Assembly: GCA_963648435.1 (NCBI GenBank)
Contig: CAVJDT010000020.1
Location: forward strand, 1-31,648
DNA: 31,648 bases
Direction of reading: 5' to 3'
DNA from: UMGS75 sp963648435
GTDB taxonomy: Bacteria > Bacillota_I > Bacilli_A > ML615J-28 > CAG-313
A program made the position numbers and the translations under genes. Every line of letters begins with the position of its first letter. Position 1 is the stretch's first letter. The notes beneath the pieces are model-generated. The model worked only from the letters and a program-made list of their open reading frames with translations. It was not told the DNA's origin and did no database searches. This document shows positions 16,959-25,508 of the stretch, in pieces.

Positions 16959-16987
16959 TTGAAAAAGTTAATAAAAAGTAGTATAAT
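16959..16987 (+). promoter_or_regulatory. Promoter of spx copy 1
   Basis: TTGAAA (16959-16964), a 17-bp spacer and TATAAT (16982-16987) precede the spx start by about 30 bp. Confidence 0.72.
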
Positions 16988-17016
16988 GCTAAGTGTGAAA
17001 ACTTGAGGTGACTAAA

Positions 17017-17391
17017 ATGATACAAATATATACTACACCAAGCTGTGCTTCTTGTCGTAAAGCTAAAAAGTGGTTTGACCAATACAAAATACCCTATTCT
17101 GAAAAAAACATTTTTAGTATTAAACTTAGTAAAGATGATATTTTTAGAATGCTTGCTAATAGTGAAAATGGATTTGAAGATATTATTTCCACTAGATCTA
17201 AAATTTTTAAAGAAAAGAAACTAGATCCCGAAAGTATGTCTGTTCAAGCATTAGTTGATTTTATTATTGAATATCCAAGTGTTTTAAAAAGACCAATTAT
17301 TATTAATGAAAGTGAACTTCAAGTAGGCTATAATAATGAAGATATAACTATCTTCTTACCTAAAGAATTAAGAAATAGTGATGTATTTTAA
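17017..17391 (+). CDS. spx: Spx-family transcriptional regulator, copy 1 (C-terminally shortened)
   Basis: Spx is an ArsC-fold protein that binds the RNA polymerase alpha subunit C-terminal domain and redirects transcription in thiol and other stress. The 124-residue product has the redox CxxC (Cys10-Ala-Ser-Cys13), NIFS, IISTRSK, RRP-like KRPIIIN and LQVGYN signatures. The ATG at 17017 is chosen because TGAGGTG lies seven bases upstream; an upstream GTG would overlap that site. Compared with the second copy at 27221-27619, a CAA codon has become TAA, removing the last eight residues. The two genes are identical over 288 bases. In B. subtilis the Spx C-terminus is needed for ClpXP turnover, so stability may differ; that is inference. 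Confidence 0.92.
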   Translation: MIQIYTTPSCASCRKAKKWFDQYKIPYSEKNIFSIKLSKDDIFRMLANSENGFEDIISTRSKIFKEKKLDPESMSVQALVDFIIEYPSVLKRPIIINESELQVGYNNEDITIFLPKELRNSDVF

Positions 17392-17413
17392 GCCTTTGGT
17401 AAAACTAACAATC

Positions 17414-17435
17414 AGGACTATTTGGTCCTTTTTTT
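17414..17435 (+). terminator. Terminator after spx copy 1
   Basis: AGGAC and GTCCT form a 5-bp stem around a six-base loop, followed by seven T residues. The stem is short but well placed. The bases from here to about 17540 are AT-rich with no gene seen. Confidence 0.6.
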
Positions 17436-17549
17436 CTTATATAGAGGTAAAAAATAATATTATTAAAAAATTCAAATTAGCAAATTTATAGTGCTTTAGT
17501 TATAAAAAATGCTAAAAACACAAGAATTAAAAAAAATAAAAAAATGCAA

Positions 17550-17563
17550 AGTAAACGTTTTCA
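17550..17563 (+). promoter_or_regulatory. cre/LacI-family operator upstream of oppA
   Basis: AGTAAACGTTTTCA matches 13 of 14 cre consensus positions. It lies 22 bp upstream of the -35 box and resembles the two sites before the surface protein gene, so the opp operon may share a LacI-type regulator such as CcpA with it. Confidence 0.55.
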
Positions 17564-17589
17564 GCAACTTTTTCATAAAAAAAGGTTGC
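17564..17589. repeat. Inverted repeat overlapping the oppA -35 region
   Basis: GCAAC followed by a T-run is mirrored by an A-run and GTTGC, giving an imperfect inverted repeat whose right arm runs into the TTGCAC -35 box. It may be a second operator for an unknown regulator. Confidence 0.35.
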
Positions 17590-17614
17590 ACTAATTTTTT
17601 ATGTGTGATATAAT
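17586..17614 (+). promoter_or_regulatory. Extended -10 promoter of the opp operon
   Basis: TTGCAC (17586-17591), a 17-bp spacer and TATAAT (17609-17614) preceded by TGA. It lies about 34 bp before the oppA start. Confidence 0.78.
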
Positions 17615-17647
17615 GGTAGCATAAAAAAATGAAAGGATGTTAAATTT

Positions 17648-20170
17648 ATGAAAATCAAAAGATTATTTGTTTTTTTCCTTGCTTCATTGTCACTAGTTGC
17701 ATTTGCAAGTTGTGAAAACTGCAATGTTGAACAAGGCTCTGAAGATAAGGTATATACTTATAATACGTATACAACTCTTTCTCCAACTAACTGGAATGAG
17801 CTTACGTATCAAGACAACAACGACACACAAGTTATGAGCTATATTAGTAGTTCATTCTTCAGTTATGATTTCAAGTTTGATTCAAAAGGCGAAATCATTC
17901 CTGGTGACTTTGTGATTAGATATGACGCTGCGACAAAATTAGAAGATGTTTCTTCACAATATGTTGGCAGTGAATGGGGTATCCCAGAAGGTGCTACAGC
18001 ACGTGCTTACAAGATCACTTTAAGAAATGACCTTAAGTGGGAAGATGGCACAGCTATTAAAGCGGAAGATTTCGTTTATTCAATGGAAGAACAATTAAAT
18101 CCTCTATTTATGAATTACCGTGCTGATAGTTACTATGTTGGTTCTACTATTATTCACAATGCGGAAAACTATATTAAACAAGGCTCTTACAACTATGCAT
18201 TAATGGTTCCAAATTATGATGATTCAGAATATGTTGAATTTGGTCCTGAAGCATCTGGTTTCCAAGTTTCTGAAGAAGGCACTTTACAAGTAGTTGTAGG
18301 CGATGTTGTTAAAGATGTTGTTATCAACGTTTCTGATGGTGGTAACTGGGGTTCAAATGGTATTAAAGCTTATTACAATGCTGGTTACCTTGCAAAGTAC
18401 GAAACTGTTAATGCCGCAATCGGTAGTTTAATTGAAGCTGCTGATAGTAATGGTTATGTTAAATTAACTGCTGAATATGCAAATGCATTAGCTGAAGCTG
18501 TAGCTATTTTACATGGTCATAAAACTGCTGCTGAATATGCTGAAGAAGCTGGTAGTTATGCTTACCAAGAATGGCAAGAATTCTGCTACTATGGTTATGT
18601 TTTTGAAAAAATGGATTTCTCAAAAGTTGGACTATTTGTTGGTGATACTGAATATGAACTAGTAATAGTATTAGATAAAGCTTTAGATTTATTAAAAGAA
18701 GATGGTTCATTATCATATAAAGCTGCATACAATATGTCAAGTCTTCCACTTGTAAATAAAGAAAAATATGAAGCTAATAAACATGCTCCTCAAGAAGGTT
18801 CAACATTATGGACTTCTACTTATAACTCTTCAATAGACACAACAATGTCATGGGGACCTTATAAATTAACTTATTTCCAAACTGGTAAACAATATATTCT
18901 TTCAAGAAATACACAATGGTATGGATATAATATGCCTGAAAACGAAGGCAAATACCAAACTGATAGAATCGTTTGCGAAACTATTAAAGAATGGGGTACT
19001 GCTTGGTTATCATTCTTAAAAGGTGAAATTGATAGTATCGGTATTGATGTATCAATCGCTACTGACTATAAAGAAAGCGAACGTGCAATTAATACACCTA
19101 GTGATTTCGTTGCTTCATTACAATTACAATCAAATGTTGAAGAATTAAAGAAACGTGAATCAGAAGGTGTTAATAAATCAATCCTTGGCTATACTGAATT
19201 TAGAAAAGCATTATCATTAAGTATTGACCGTGCTGAATTTACAAGAAAGACTACTACAAGTTCACGTGCTGGATTTGGTCTATATAACCAAATGCATTAC
19301 TATGATGTTGCTAATGGTGGTGTTTATCGTAATACTGACGAAGCAAGACAAGTATTATGTGACATTTACGCCGTTGATTCTTCTAAATACCCTTCATTAG
19401 AAGAAGCAGAAGCAGCAATTACAGGTTACAACCTAGAAGAAGCTCGTAGACTTGTTGAAGAAGCTTATCAAAAAGCTTTAGCTGCTGGTGATATTAAAGC
19501 TACTGATAAAGTTGTTTTAACACTTGGTACAGGTGCAATCAATGAAACAGTAACTAGAAGATTTGACTTCTTAAAATCATCTTGGTTAGAACTTGTTAAA
19601 GGTACTTCACTAGAAGGTAGACTTGAATTTGAAGTTAAAGATTTCGCTGATAAATGGTCAGATGATTTCCGTGAAGGTTTATACGATGTATGTATGGGTG
19701 GATGGACAGGCGCTGCTTGGGATCCAGGATACTTCCTACTTGCTTATCTATCACCAAGTTACATGTATTCAAAAGCTTGGGATACTTCATCAGTTGAAAT
19801 GACTTTCACAATGAAAGGTGTTGCTGAAGATGGTGGTGACATTACCGCAACAATGCCATTAATTACATGGTACAATTGCTTAAATGGCGCTTCTGGTGCT
19901 CCTTATAACTGGAGTTCAAGTGCACTTCCTGAGTCTAAACGTTTACAATTAATCGCAGCTCTAGAAGAACAAGTATTAAGCGTTTACTACACAGTTCCAC
20001 TATATAATAACTATTCATCAGAATTATTATCATGGAAACTTGAATATGTTACAACTGAATATAACACATTCATGGGTTATGGTGGCGTTAGATATTTAAC
20101 TTATAATTACTCAGATGCTGAATGGAAAGCTGAAGTTGAAAAACGTGGCGGAGAAGTTAGCTATAAGTAA
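17648..20170 (+). CDS. oppA: Oligopeptide-binding lipoprotein OppA (SBP_bac_5 family), enlarged
   Basis: OppA captures peptides outside the membrane and delivers them to OppBC. The 840-residue protein has a lipoprotein signal with lipobox AFASC (Cys22) and family 5 binding-protein features: YKITLRNDLKWEDGTAIKAEDFVYS near residues 120-145, the FRKALSLSIDR segment near 520, and a C-terminal WTGAAWDPGYFL region. It is far longer than typical OppA (about 550); the extra length lies mainly in Gly/Ala/Tyr-rich segments around residues 200-330. AAAGGATG precedes the ATG. It heads an operon with oppB, C, D and F, separated from oppB by a 97-base gap containing a strong stem-loop. Confidence 0.9.
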   Translation: MKIKRLFVFFLASLSLVAFASCENCNVEQGSEDKVYTYNTYTTLSPTNWNELTYQDNNDTQVMSYISSSFFSYDFKFDSKGEIIPGDFVIRYDAATKLEDVSSQYVGSEWGIPEGATARAYKITLRNDLKWEDGTAIKAEDFVYSMEEQLNPLFMNYRADSYYVGSTIIHNAENYIKQGSYNYALMVPNYDDSEYVEFGPEASGFQVSEEGTLQVVVGDVVKDVVINVSDGGNWGSNGIKAYYNAGYLAKYETVNAAIGSLIEAADSNGYVKLTAEYANALAEAVAILHGHKTAAEYAEEAGSYAYQEWQEFCYYGYVFEKMDFSKVGLFVGDTEYELVIVLDKALDLLKEDGSLSYKAAYNMSSLPLVNKEKYEANKHAPQEGSTLWTSTYNSSIDTTMSWGPYKLTYFQTGKQYILSRNTQWYGYNMPENEGKYQTDRIVCETIKEWGTAWLSFLKGEIDSIGIDVSIATDYKESERAINTPSDFVASLQLQSNVEELKKRESEGVNKSILGYTEFRKALSLSIDRAEFTRKTTTSSRAGFGLYNQMHYYDVANGGVYRNTDEARQVLCDIYAVDSSKYPSLEEAEAAITGYNLEEARRLVEEAYQKALAAGDIKATDKVVLTLGTGAINETVTRRFDFLKSSWLELVKGTSLEGRLEFEVKDFADKWSDDFREGLYDVCMGGWTGAAWDPGYFLLAYLSPSYMYSKAWDTSSVEMTFTMKGVAEDGGDITATMPLITWYNCLNGASGAPYNWSSSALPESKRLQLIAALEEQVLSVYYTVPLYNNYSSELLSWKLEYVTTEYNTFMGYGGVRYLTYNYSDAEWKAEVEKRGGEVSYK

Positions 20171-20190
20171 AAATTGATTGACAATATAGA

Positions 20191-20218
20191 ATGGGGCAGT
20201 TAGAAATAATTGTCCCAT
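20191..20218 (+). other. Intercistronic stem-loop between oppA and oppB
   Basis: A 12-bp stem with two G-U pairs is capped by a GAAA tetraloop and is not followed by a T-run. It is probably an mRNA stability or processing element that keeps oppA transcript more abundant than the membrane genes, as known for other binding-protein operons. Confidence 0.6.
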
Positions 20219-20267
20219 ACTTTAATGTAAAGACAGAAAAAATAAACGAAAAAAGGAGAAAGATATT

Positions 20268-21224
20268 ATGTATATGTTTAAATATATCTTAAAAAGAATT
20301 GGCTTAATGCTTATGACTTTTGCGATTATTGTTTCGATATGCTTTATATTAATAAAATTACTACCTGTATCATTTCAAGCTGGATTTGGCGAAGATAAAA
20401 ATAAACTTCAAGCATTATATGCGGCAAGAGGTTATGATAAACCAATTTTATATCAACTGTTTATTTATGTAAAAAGAATCTTCACACAAGGAGACTTTGG
20501 TATTGGTACTAATATTTATTTTAATAAATCAGTAACAGCAGTATTCGGAGAATTCTTACCTCCAACTATTCTAATTAATATTTATTCATCCATCATTGCT
20601 ATTCCAATTGGTATTGCCCTTGGAATTTTCGCAGCATTAAAGAAAAACAAATGGCAAGATCATGTAATTAGTACAGGCGTTATGTTATTAATTTCCGTAC
20701 CATCATTTGTTTATGGTGTATTAATACTATATTTCTTATGTTTTAAAGCAGGATTATTCCCACTTAAGATGAATAGTGGTTATGATTATTTTAGTTGGTC
20801 GATGTTTAAGTCGATGTTTCCAGCAACACTTAGTTTATCACTTGGCTCAATTGCTGGATATACACGTTATACACGTGCGGAACTTACCGAAGTATTAACA
20901 AGTGAATTTATGTTGCTAGCAAGAACTAAAGGTTTGACAAAATCACAAGCAACAGTAAGGCATGCATTGAGAAATGCGATGGTGCCAATTTTCCCATCTA
21001 TAATTGGTGAATTTATAGGTGTGTTACAAGGATCACTAGTAATTGAAAATATTTTCGCAATACCTGGGGTTGGTCACTTATATTTATCAGCAATAAACGC
21101 TAAAGACTACGATTTCTTTATGTTTATATCTGCTTTCTACACATTAGTAGGACTTGCGGCGGGACTTGTAATTGACTTATCATACGGTATTATTGATCCG
21201 AGAATTAGAATGGGGGCGAAGTAA
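20268..21224 (+). CDS. oppB: Oligopeptide ABC transporter permease OppB
   Basis: The 318-residue protein is a BPD_transp_1 permease of normal OppB length. It begins with the typical MFKYILKRIGLMLMTF helix, has about six transmembrane segments, and carries the EAA-type cytoplasmic loop around LLARTKGLTKSQATVRHALRNAMVP that contacts the ATPases, ending with the VIDLSYGIIDPRIRMG tail seen in OppB/DppB. AAAGGAG lies upstream. The stop is directly followed by the oppC start codon. Confidence 0.94.
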   Translation: MYMFKYILKRIGLMLMTFAIIVSICFILIKLLPVSFQAGFGEDKNKLQALYAARGYDKPILYQLFIYVKRIFTQGDFGIGTNIYFNKSVTAVFGEFLPPTILINIYSSIIAIPIGIALGIFAALKKNKWQDHVISTGVMLLISVPSFVYGVLILYFLCFKAGLFPLKMNSGYDYFSWSMFKSMFPATLSLSLGSIAGYTRYTRAELTEVLTSEFMLLARTKGLTKSQATVRHALRNAMVPIFPSIIGEFIGVLQGSLVIENIFAIPGVGHLYLSAINAKDYDFFMFISAFYTLVGLAAGLVIDLSYGIIDPRIRMGAK

Positions 21225-22829
21225 ATGAGACCGGAAGAATATAATATTCCAAAAGAAAAACTAGTCTTTAGAAAACAAAACAAAGACATACATGATCAAA
21301 AACTTCAAACCAAACCTGTTGGATATTTTAAAGATGCCTGGTATCGTTTTAGAAAAAATAAAGCATCGATTGTTGCAACTGTAATAATTGGTATATTAAT
21401 TCTTTTTGCAATCATTGTACCATTTACATCTAATTATAAAGTTTCATATAGTGATGAACCAGGTTATCCTACTTTTTCTAATGTTTTACCAAAAAGTAAA
21501 ATCTTTAGTGCATTAGGTGCTAATTTTTGGGATGGTTGTAAAAACAATGAAGTAAATACAAGTACTTTTTGGAAATATAAAGCAATTGAAGCTGAGCTCG
21601 GACATGAAATAATTAAAAATGGTAAATATGAAGAGGTATCAAATACTAAAAATTCATTTAGTAAAAATTCAAATTATAAACTAAGAGAAGATTCATATTA
21701 TAAACAAGGTGCAATCTATAAACAATTTACTTTAGTAGAATATCAAAAACTTCAAGCTTATCAAGATGAATATAATGTTCAAGTTATCTATCCATATTAT
21801 ACTAATACCTCATCTACAGATTCAAATGAAGCTAATTTCTGGTATGAACGTGAAAAGAAAAACGGCATTCAAGTTCCTAAATTTGATGAAAATGGAAATT
21901 TTATTCCTATTTATGAAAAACTAGCAAGAAAAACTACTAATAGTGCTGGTGAAACAGTTGAATATACATATAATGACTACTACACTAGTAAAATGCGTAT
22001 TGAAGAAAATGGTGAAAAAATTTACGCTTATGCAAGTGCAAAACAAAATGATGAAATGTTTGAAGTTCGAGTTGACTATTATGAATACTACATTTACTAT
22101 CATAAAGTAGTTAGACAAGATAAAGTAAAAGAACCTTATTTCCTATTTGGTACGACATCTGCTGGTCAAGATATTCTTACATGTCTTGCAAGTGGTGCTC
22201 GTTTCAGCTTAATTCTTGCGGTTGTAGTGGCTTCAGTTAACCTTGTTATTGGTGCTATCATTGGAGCAATCGAAGGTTACTATGGTGGTAAAGTTGATAT
22301 GATTCTAGAACGGATAATTGATGTTTTAGGTTCTATTCCATTTATGATTGTTATTACTTTATTAAAGTATCATATGAATGCTTCACAAGTATTAATTCTA
22401 TTTATTGCCTTCTTCTTAACAGGATGGACCGGAATGGCAGGTCGTACTAGAATGCAATTTTATCGATTCAAGAATCAAGAGTATGTTCTTGTTGCAAGAA
22501 CATTAGGCGCAAGAGATAGACGTATTATGTTTAAGCATATTTTCCCTAATGCAATTGGTACATTAATTACTTCATGTGTTTTAGTAATTCCTGGTGTAAT
22601 TTTCTCAGAAACAAGTTTAAGTTATCTTGGAATTATTAACCTTGAATCAGGTAGTATGATTAGTGTTGGTACCTTACTTGGTAAAGGTAATTCTACAACC
22701 TTATTAAATACTCCACATGTTGTATTGTTCCCAGCTTTATTCATTAGTTTACTTGAATTAAGTTTTAACTTATTTGGTAACGGTTTACGTGATGCATTTA
22801 ACCCATCACTACGTGGAACGGAGGAATAG
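21225..22829 (+). CDS. oppC: Oligopeptide ABC transporter permease OppC with large extracytoplasmic insert
   Basis: OppC pairs with OppB to form the peptide channel. Residues 1-47 form the N-terminal cytoplasmic tail, 48-66 the first transmembrane helix, and about 305-534 the permease domain starting at YFLFGTTSAGQDIL (equivalent to the usual FGTDxxGRD). The EAA loop is EYVLVARTLGARDRRIMFKHIFPN. Between helix 1 and the permease domain sit about 230 extra residues (72-304), rich in Tyr, Asn, Lys and Glu, which by topology would lie outside the membrane. Typical OppC is about 300 residues, so at 534 this is unusually long. The insert is not recognised; it may interact with the enlarged OppA. 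Confidence 0.9.
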   Translation: MRPEEYNIPKEKLVFRKQNKDIHDQKLQTKPVGYFKDAWYRFRKNKASIVATVIIGILILFAIIVPFTSNYKVSYSDEPGYPTFSNVLPKSKIFSALGANFWDGCKNNEVNTSTFWKYKAIEAELGHEIIKNGKYEEVSNTKNSFSKNSNYKLREDSYYKQGAIYKQFTLVEYQKLQAYQDEYNVQVIYPYYTNTSSTDSNEANFWYEREKKNGIQVPKFDENGNFIPIYEKLARKTTNSAGETVEYTYNDYYTSKMRIEENGEKIYAYASAKQNDEMFEVRVDYYEYYIYYHKVVRQDKVKEPYFLFGTTSAGQDILTCLASGARFSLILAVVVASVNLVIGAIIGAIEGYYGGKVDMILERIIDVLGSIPFMIVITLLKYHMNASQVLILFIAFFLTGWTGMAGRTRMQFYRFKNQEYVLVARTLGARDRRIMFKHIFPNAIGTLITSCVLVIPGVIFSETSLSYLGIINLESGSMISVGTLLGKGNSTTLLNTPHVVLFPALFISLLELSFNLFGNGLRDAFNPSLRGTEE

Positions 22830-22832
22830 AAT

Positions 22833-25508
22833 ATGTTAATAACATTATCAGTTATAATTATTACAGTTCTATTAATGCTTGCTTTCATTGTAGTATATTA
22901 CACAATTAATGTCGAAGCAATTAAACAAGCAAATATTAAAATTAAAGAAGAATCAGTTAATGTAAGTGCTCAAGCACAAAAAGAAGAATCAGTTAATGTA
23001 AGTGTTCAAAAACAAAAAGAAGAATCAGTTAATGTAAGTGCTCAAGCACAAAAAGAAGAATCAGTTAATGTAAGTGTTCAAAAACAAAAAGAAGAATCAG
23101 TTAATGTAAGTGCTCAAGCACAAAAAGAAGAAACTATAGAGTCAACTTTTAATGAAACAACTGAACCTGCTAAAAAACAAACAGTAGTAAAAAATGAATC
23201 TCATAAATATATTAGTAATGAAGAAATTCAAACGAGATATGAAGATTATGCTAAAAAGCTTCAAGAAGAATCTTCAAAATATGATCAAGAATTACAAAAA
23301 CTTGCTAAAGAGAAAATTCCTAATGACCCATATAGCAACCGTAAAAACAATGTTAAATTAGAAGTTAAAAATCTTCAAGTTTCTTTCCGTACTCAAGGTG
23401 GCACGGTAAAAGCTGTTCGTGATATTTCTTTTGATTTAAATAAAGGTGAAACTTTTGCTATTGTTGGTGAATCTGGTAGTGGTAAATCAGTAACAAGTAA
23501 AGCTATTATTGGTATCCTTGCTGGAAACTCCATTGTTGAAGGCGGAGAAATACTTTATGATGGCCAAGATTTATTAAAGATTTCTGAAGAAGATTATCAC
23601 AAAATCCGTGGTGATAAAATTGCGATGATTTTCCAAGACCCAATGTCTAGTTTAAATCCAATTATGAAAGTTGGTAAACAATTAACTGAAGCTATGCTTT
23701 TAAAAGCCAAGGCAAGTAAAAGAAATGCAAGACGTGACTTTAACTCACTACTTGCGAGATTAAATGATAATATTGATGAGGCAAATGCTAATAATCCAAA
23801 TTATTCAGCTAAAGAAATCAAAAAAATGGTTAAAACCTTTGATTCATTCTGTATCGAAAATATTGTTATTGAAGGTATATATAATGATGCAATTGCTGAT
23901 GCAATGGAAGCAGAATTCCAAATCGACAATTTATTTTTCTTAATGGAAAATAAGCAAAAAGTAGATTTGATTAAAACTACTAAAACTATTATAAAATTAA
24001 CAAATGAATGCATCCATCCTTTCGTTTTAGTAAAAACTGATGCATTAAATCAATTGTTAACAAAACTCCAAGAAGAACTAACAAGTTCAGAACATAATAC
24101 AGAAGTAATTATCACATTATTAAAAGAATTAAAAGAAATAATTCATGCTTCAACAAATCGTGAAAAACCTAATTTCTTCACCCTTGCATACTACAAAATG
24201 GTAAATCCTGATATTGATGTTACAAGTATGAAGATTGATGAATTAAACAAGATGACTAGAAAATATATCGATGAAAACTTTATGTTAAATTTCATTGAAT
24301 TTGGATCTCAAGGCGTTTATAATTCACATTATCTTTCCATTTTACGTAAGAAAAATTTACTACCACTTGCCTATGAAACCCTTGGATACTTCTATAAAGG
24401 TGAAGTAGACAAAAAAACAGCTTATAAAAAAGTTAAAGCACTTGCTGATAAAGTGGAAGAAGCAATTGACCGACTTGTTGTTAAAAAGAATAGTACGGAA
24501 TATGTATTTAGATCAGCTATTACTTCAGGACTAGATAGATACTATGAAGGAGTTAAAACTAACCCTAAAGAACTTAAAAAATACAACTGTCAAAAAGCAA
24601 AATATGACAAATTAATTAGTGAGGGTAAAATCCTTGATTGGACCCTTAAACCTCTTGTTCAAGTAGATCTTGAACTTGCAAAAGTAAATATTTGCAAAAC
24701 AATTGAGAATTTAATCTACAGTATTGAACATGACATTGAAATTGATCCTGAATTTAATTCTCATGATTCCACAATTGAAATAATTGATTATTTAAAAGAA
24801 CAAGCCTCACGTGTTGTTGTAAAAATGAACAAATCAATTGCAAAAGCTAAAGCAATAAAACTATTAGAAGAAGTTGGTATTCCTGAACCTAATATTCGTT
24901 TTGGTCAATATCCATTTGAATTTTCTGGTGGTATGAGACAACGTGTTGTTATCGCTATTGCTTTATCTGCTAACCCTGATATTTTGATTTGTGATGAACC
25001 AACCACCGCACTAGATGTTACAATTCAATCACAAATTCTTGAATTAATAAATGTAATTAAAAAAGAACGTAACTTATCTGTTATCTTTATCACTCACAAC
25101 CTTGGTGTTGTCGCTAATATGGCTGACCGTATTGGTGTAATGTATGCTGGTAAGATTGTTGAGTATGGTACGGCTGATGAAATCTTCTATGATCCACATC
25201 ATCCATATACTTGGGCTCTATTAAGTAGTATGCCTGACTTACATACAAAGGATCGTCTTGAATCAATTCCAGGTACCCCACCTAATATGATTTATCCACC
25301 AGTTGGTGATGCTTTCGCTCCAAGAAATAAATATGCTCTTGAAATTGATTTTGAAATGCAACCACCACTATTTGAGATAACTCCAACCCACTACGCGGCT
25401 ACATGGTTATTACACCCTGATGCTCCAAAAGTTGAGATGCCAAAGATAATTAGAGACCGTGTTGCAAGACTAAAGGAGGAAATGGCAAAAGATGAAAACA
25501 ATAAATAA
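22833..25508 (+). CDS. oppD: Oligopeptide ABC transporter ATPase OppD with membrane anchor, repeats and large internal insert
   Basis: OppD is one of two ATPases that power OppBC. This 891-residue version is over twice the normal size (about 330-350). A hydrophobic helix occupies residues 3-23, five 12-residue repeats (EESVNVSxQxQK) occupy 39-98, and a charged coiled coil runs to about 170. The ATPase core follows: Walker A GESGSGKS (212-219), Q-loop Gln268, signature FSGGMRQ (697-703), Walker B ILICDEP (717-723) and His755. Between Q-loop region and signature lie about 370 extra, mainly helical residues (296-667). The C-terminal segment GDAFAPRNKYALEIDF (825-840) aligns with the OppD Cys motif but has no Cys. 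The gene is intact and overlaps oppF. Confidence 0.92.
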   Translation: MLITLSVIIITVLLMLAFIVVYYTINVEAIKQANIKIKEESVNVSAQAQKEESVNVSVQKQKEESVNVSAQAQKEESVNVSVQKQKEESVNVSAQAQKEETIESTFNETTEPAKKQTVVKNESHKYISNEEIQTRYEDYAKKLQEESSKYDQELQKLAKEKIPNDPYSNRKNNVKLEVKNLQVSFRTQGGTVKAVRDISFDLNKGETFAIVGESGSGKSVTSKAIIGILAGNSIVEGGEILYDGQDLLKISEEDYHKIRGDKIAMIFQDPMSSLNPIMKVGKQLTEAMLLKAKASKRNARRDFNSLLARLNDNIDEANANNPNYSAKEIKKMVKTFDSFCIENIVIEGIYNDAIADAMEAEFQIDNLFFLMENKQKVDLIKTTKTIIKLTNECIHPFVLVKTDALNQLLTKLQEELTSSEHNTEVIITLLKELKEIIHASTNREKPNFFTLAYYKMVNPDIDVTSMKIDELNKMTRKYIDENFMLNFIEFGSQGVYNSHYLSILRKKNLLPLAYETLGYFYKGEVDKKTAYKKVKALADKVEEAIDRLVVKKNSTEYVFRSAITSGLDRYYEGVKTNPKELKKYNCQKAKYDKLISEGKILDWTLKPLVQVDLELAKVNICKTIENLIYSIEHDIEIDPEFNSHDSTIEIIDYLKEQASRVVVKMNKSIAKAKAIKLLEEVGIPEPNIRFGQYPFEFSGGMRQRVVIAIALSANPDILICDEPTTALDVTIQSQILELINVIKKERNLSVIFITHNLGVVANMADRIGVMYAGKIVEYGTADEIFYDPHHPYTWALLSSMPDLHTKDRLESIPGTPPNMIYPPVGDAFAPRNKYALEIDFEMQPPLFEITPTHYAATWLLHPDAPKVEMPKIIRDRVARLKEEMAKDENNK
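22947..23126 (+). repeat. Five tandem 36-bp coding repeats (72-bp higher-order unit) in oppD
   Basis: Units begin at 22947, 22983, 23019, 23055 and 23091. Units 1, 3 and 5 are identical, and units 2 and 4 are identical, so the array is 2.5 copies of an exact 72-bp repeat. Each unit encodes 12 residues. Being a multiple of three, copy number can change without a frameshift. Confidence 0.97.

Noticed and set aside
22947..23126. CRISPR-like regular repeat array
   Set aside because: There are no unique spacers; the units abut directly and are translated in frame as part of OppD.
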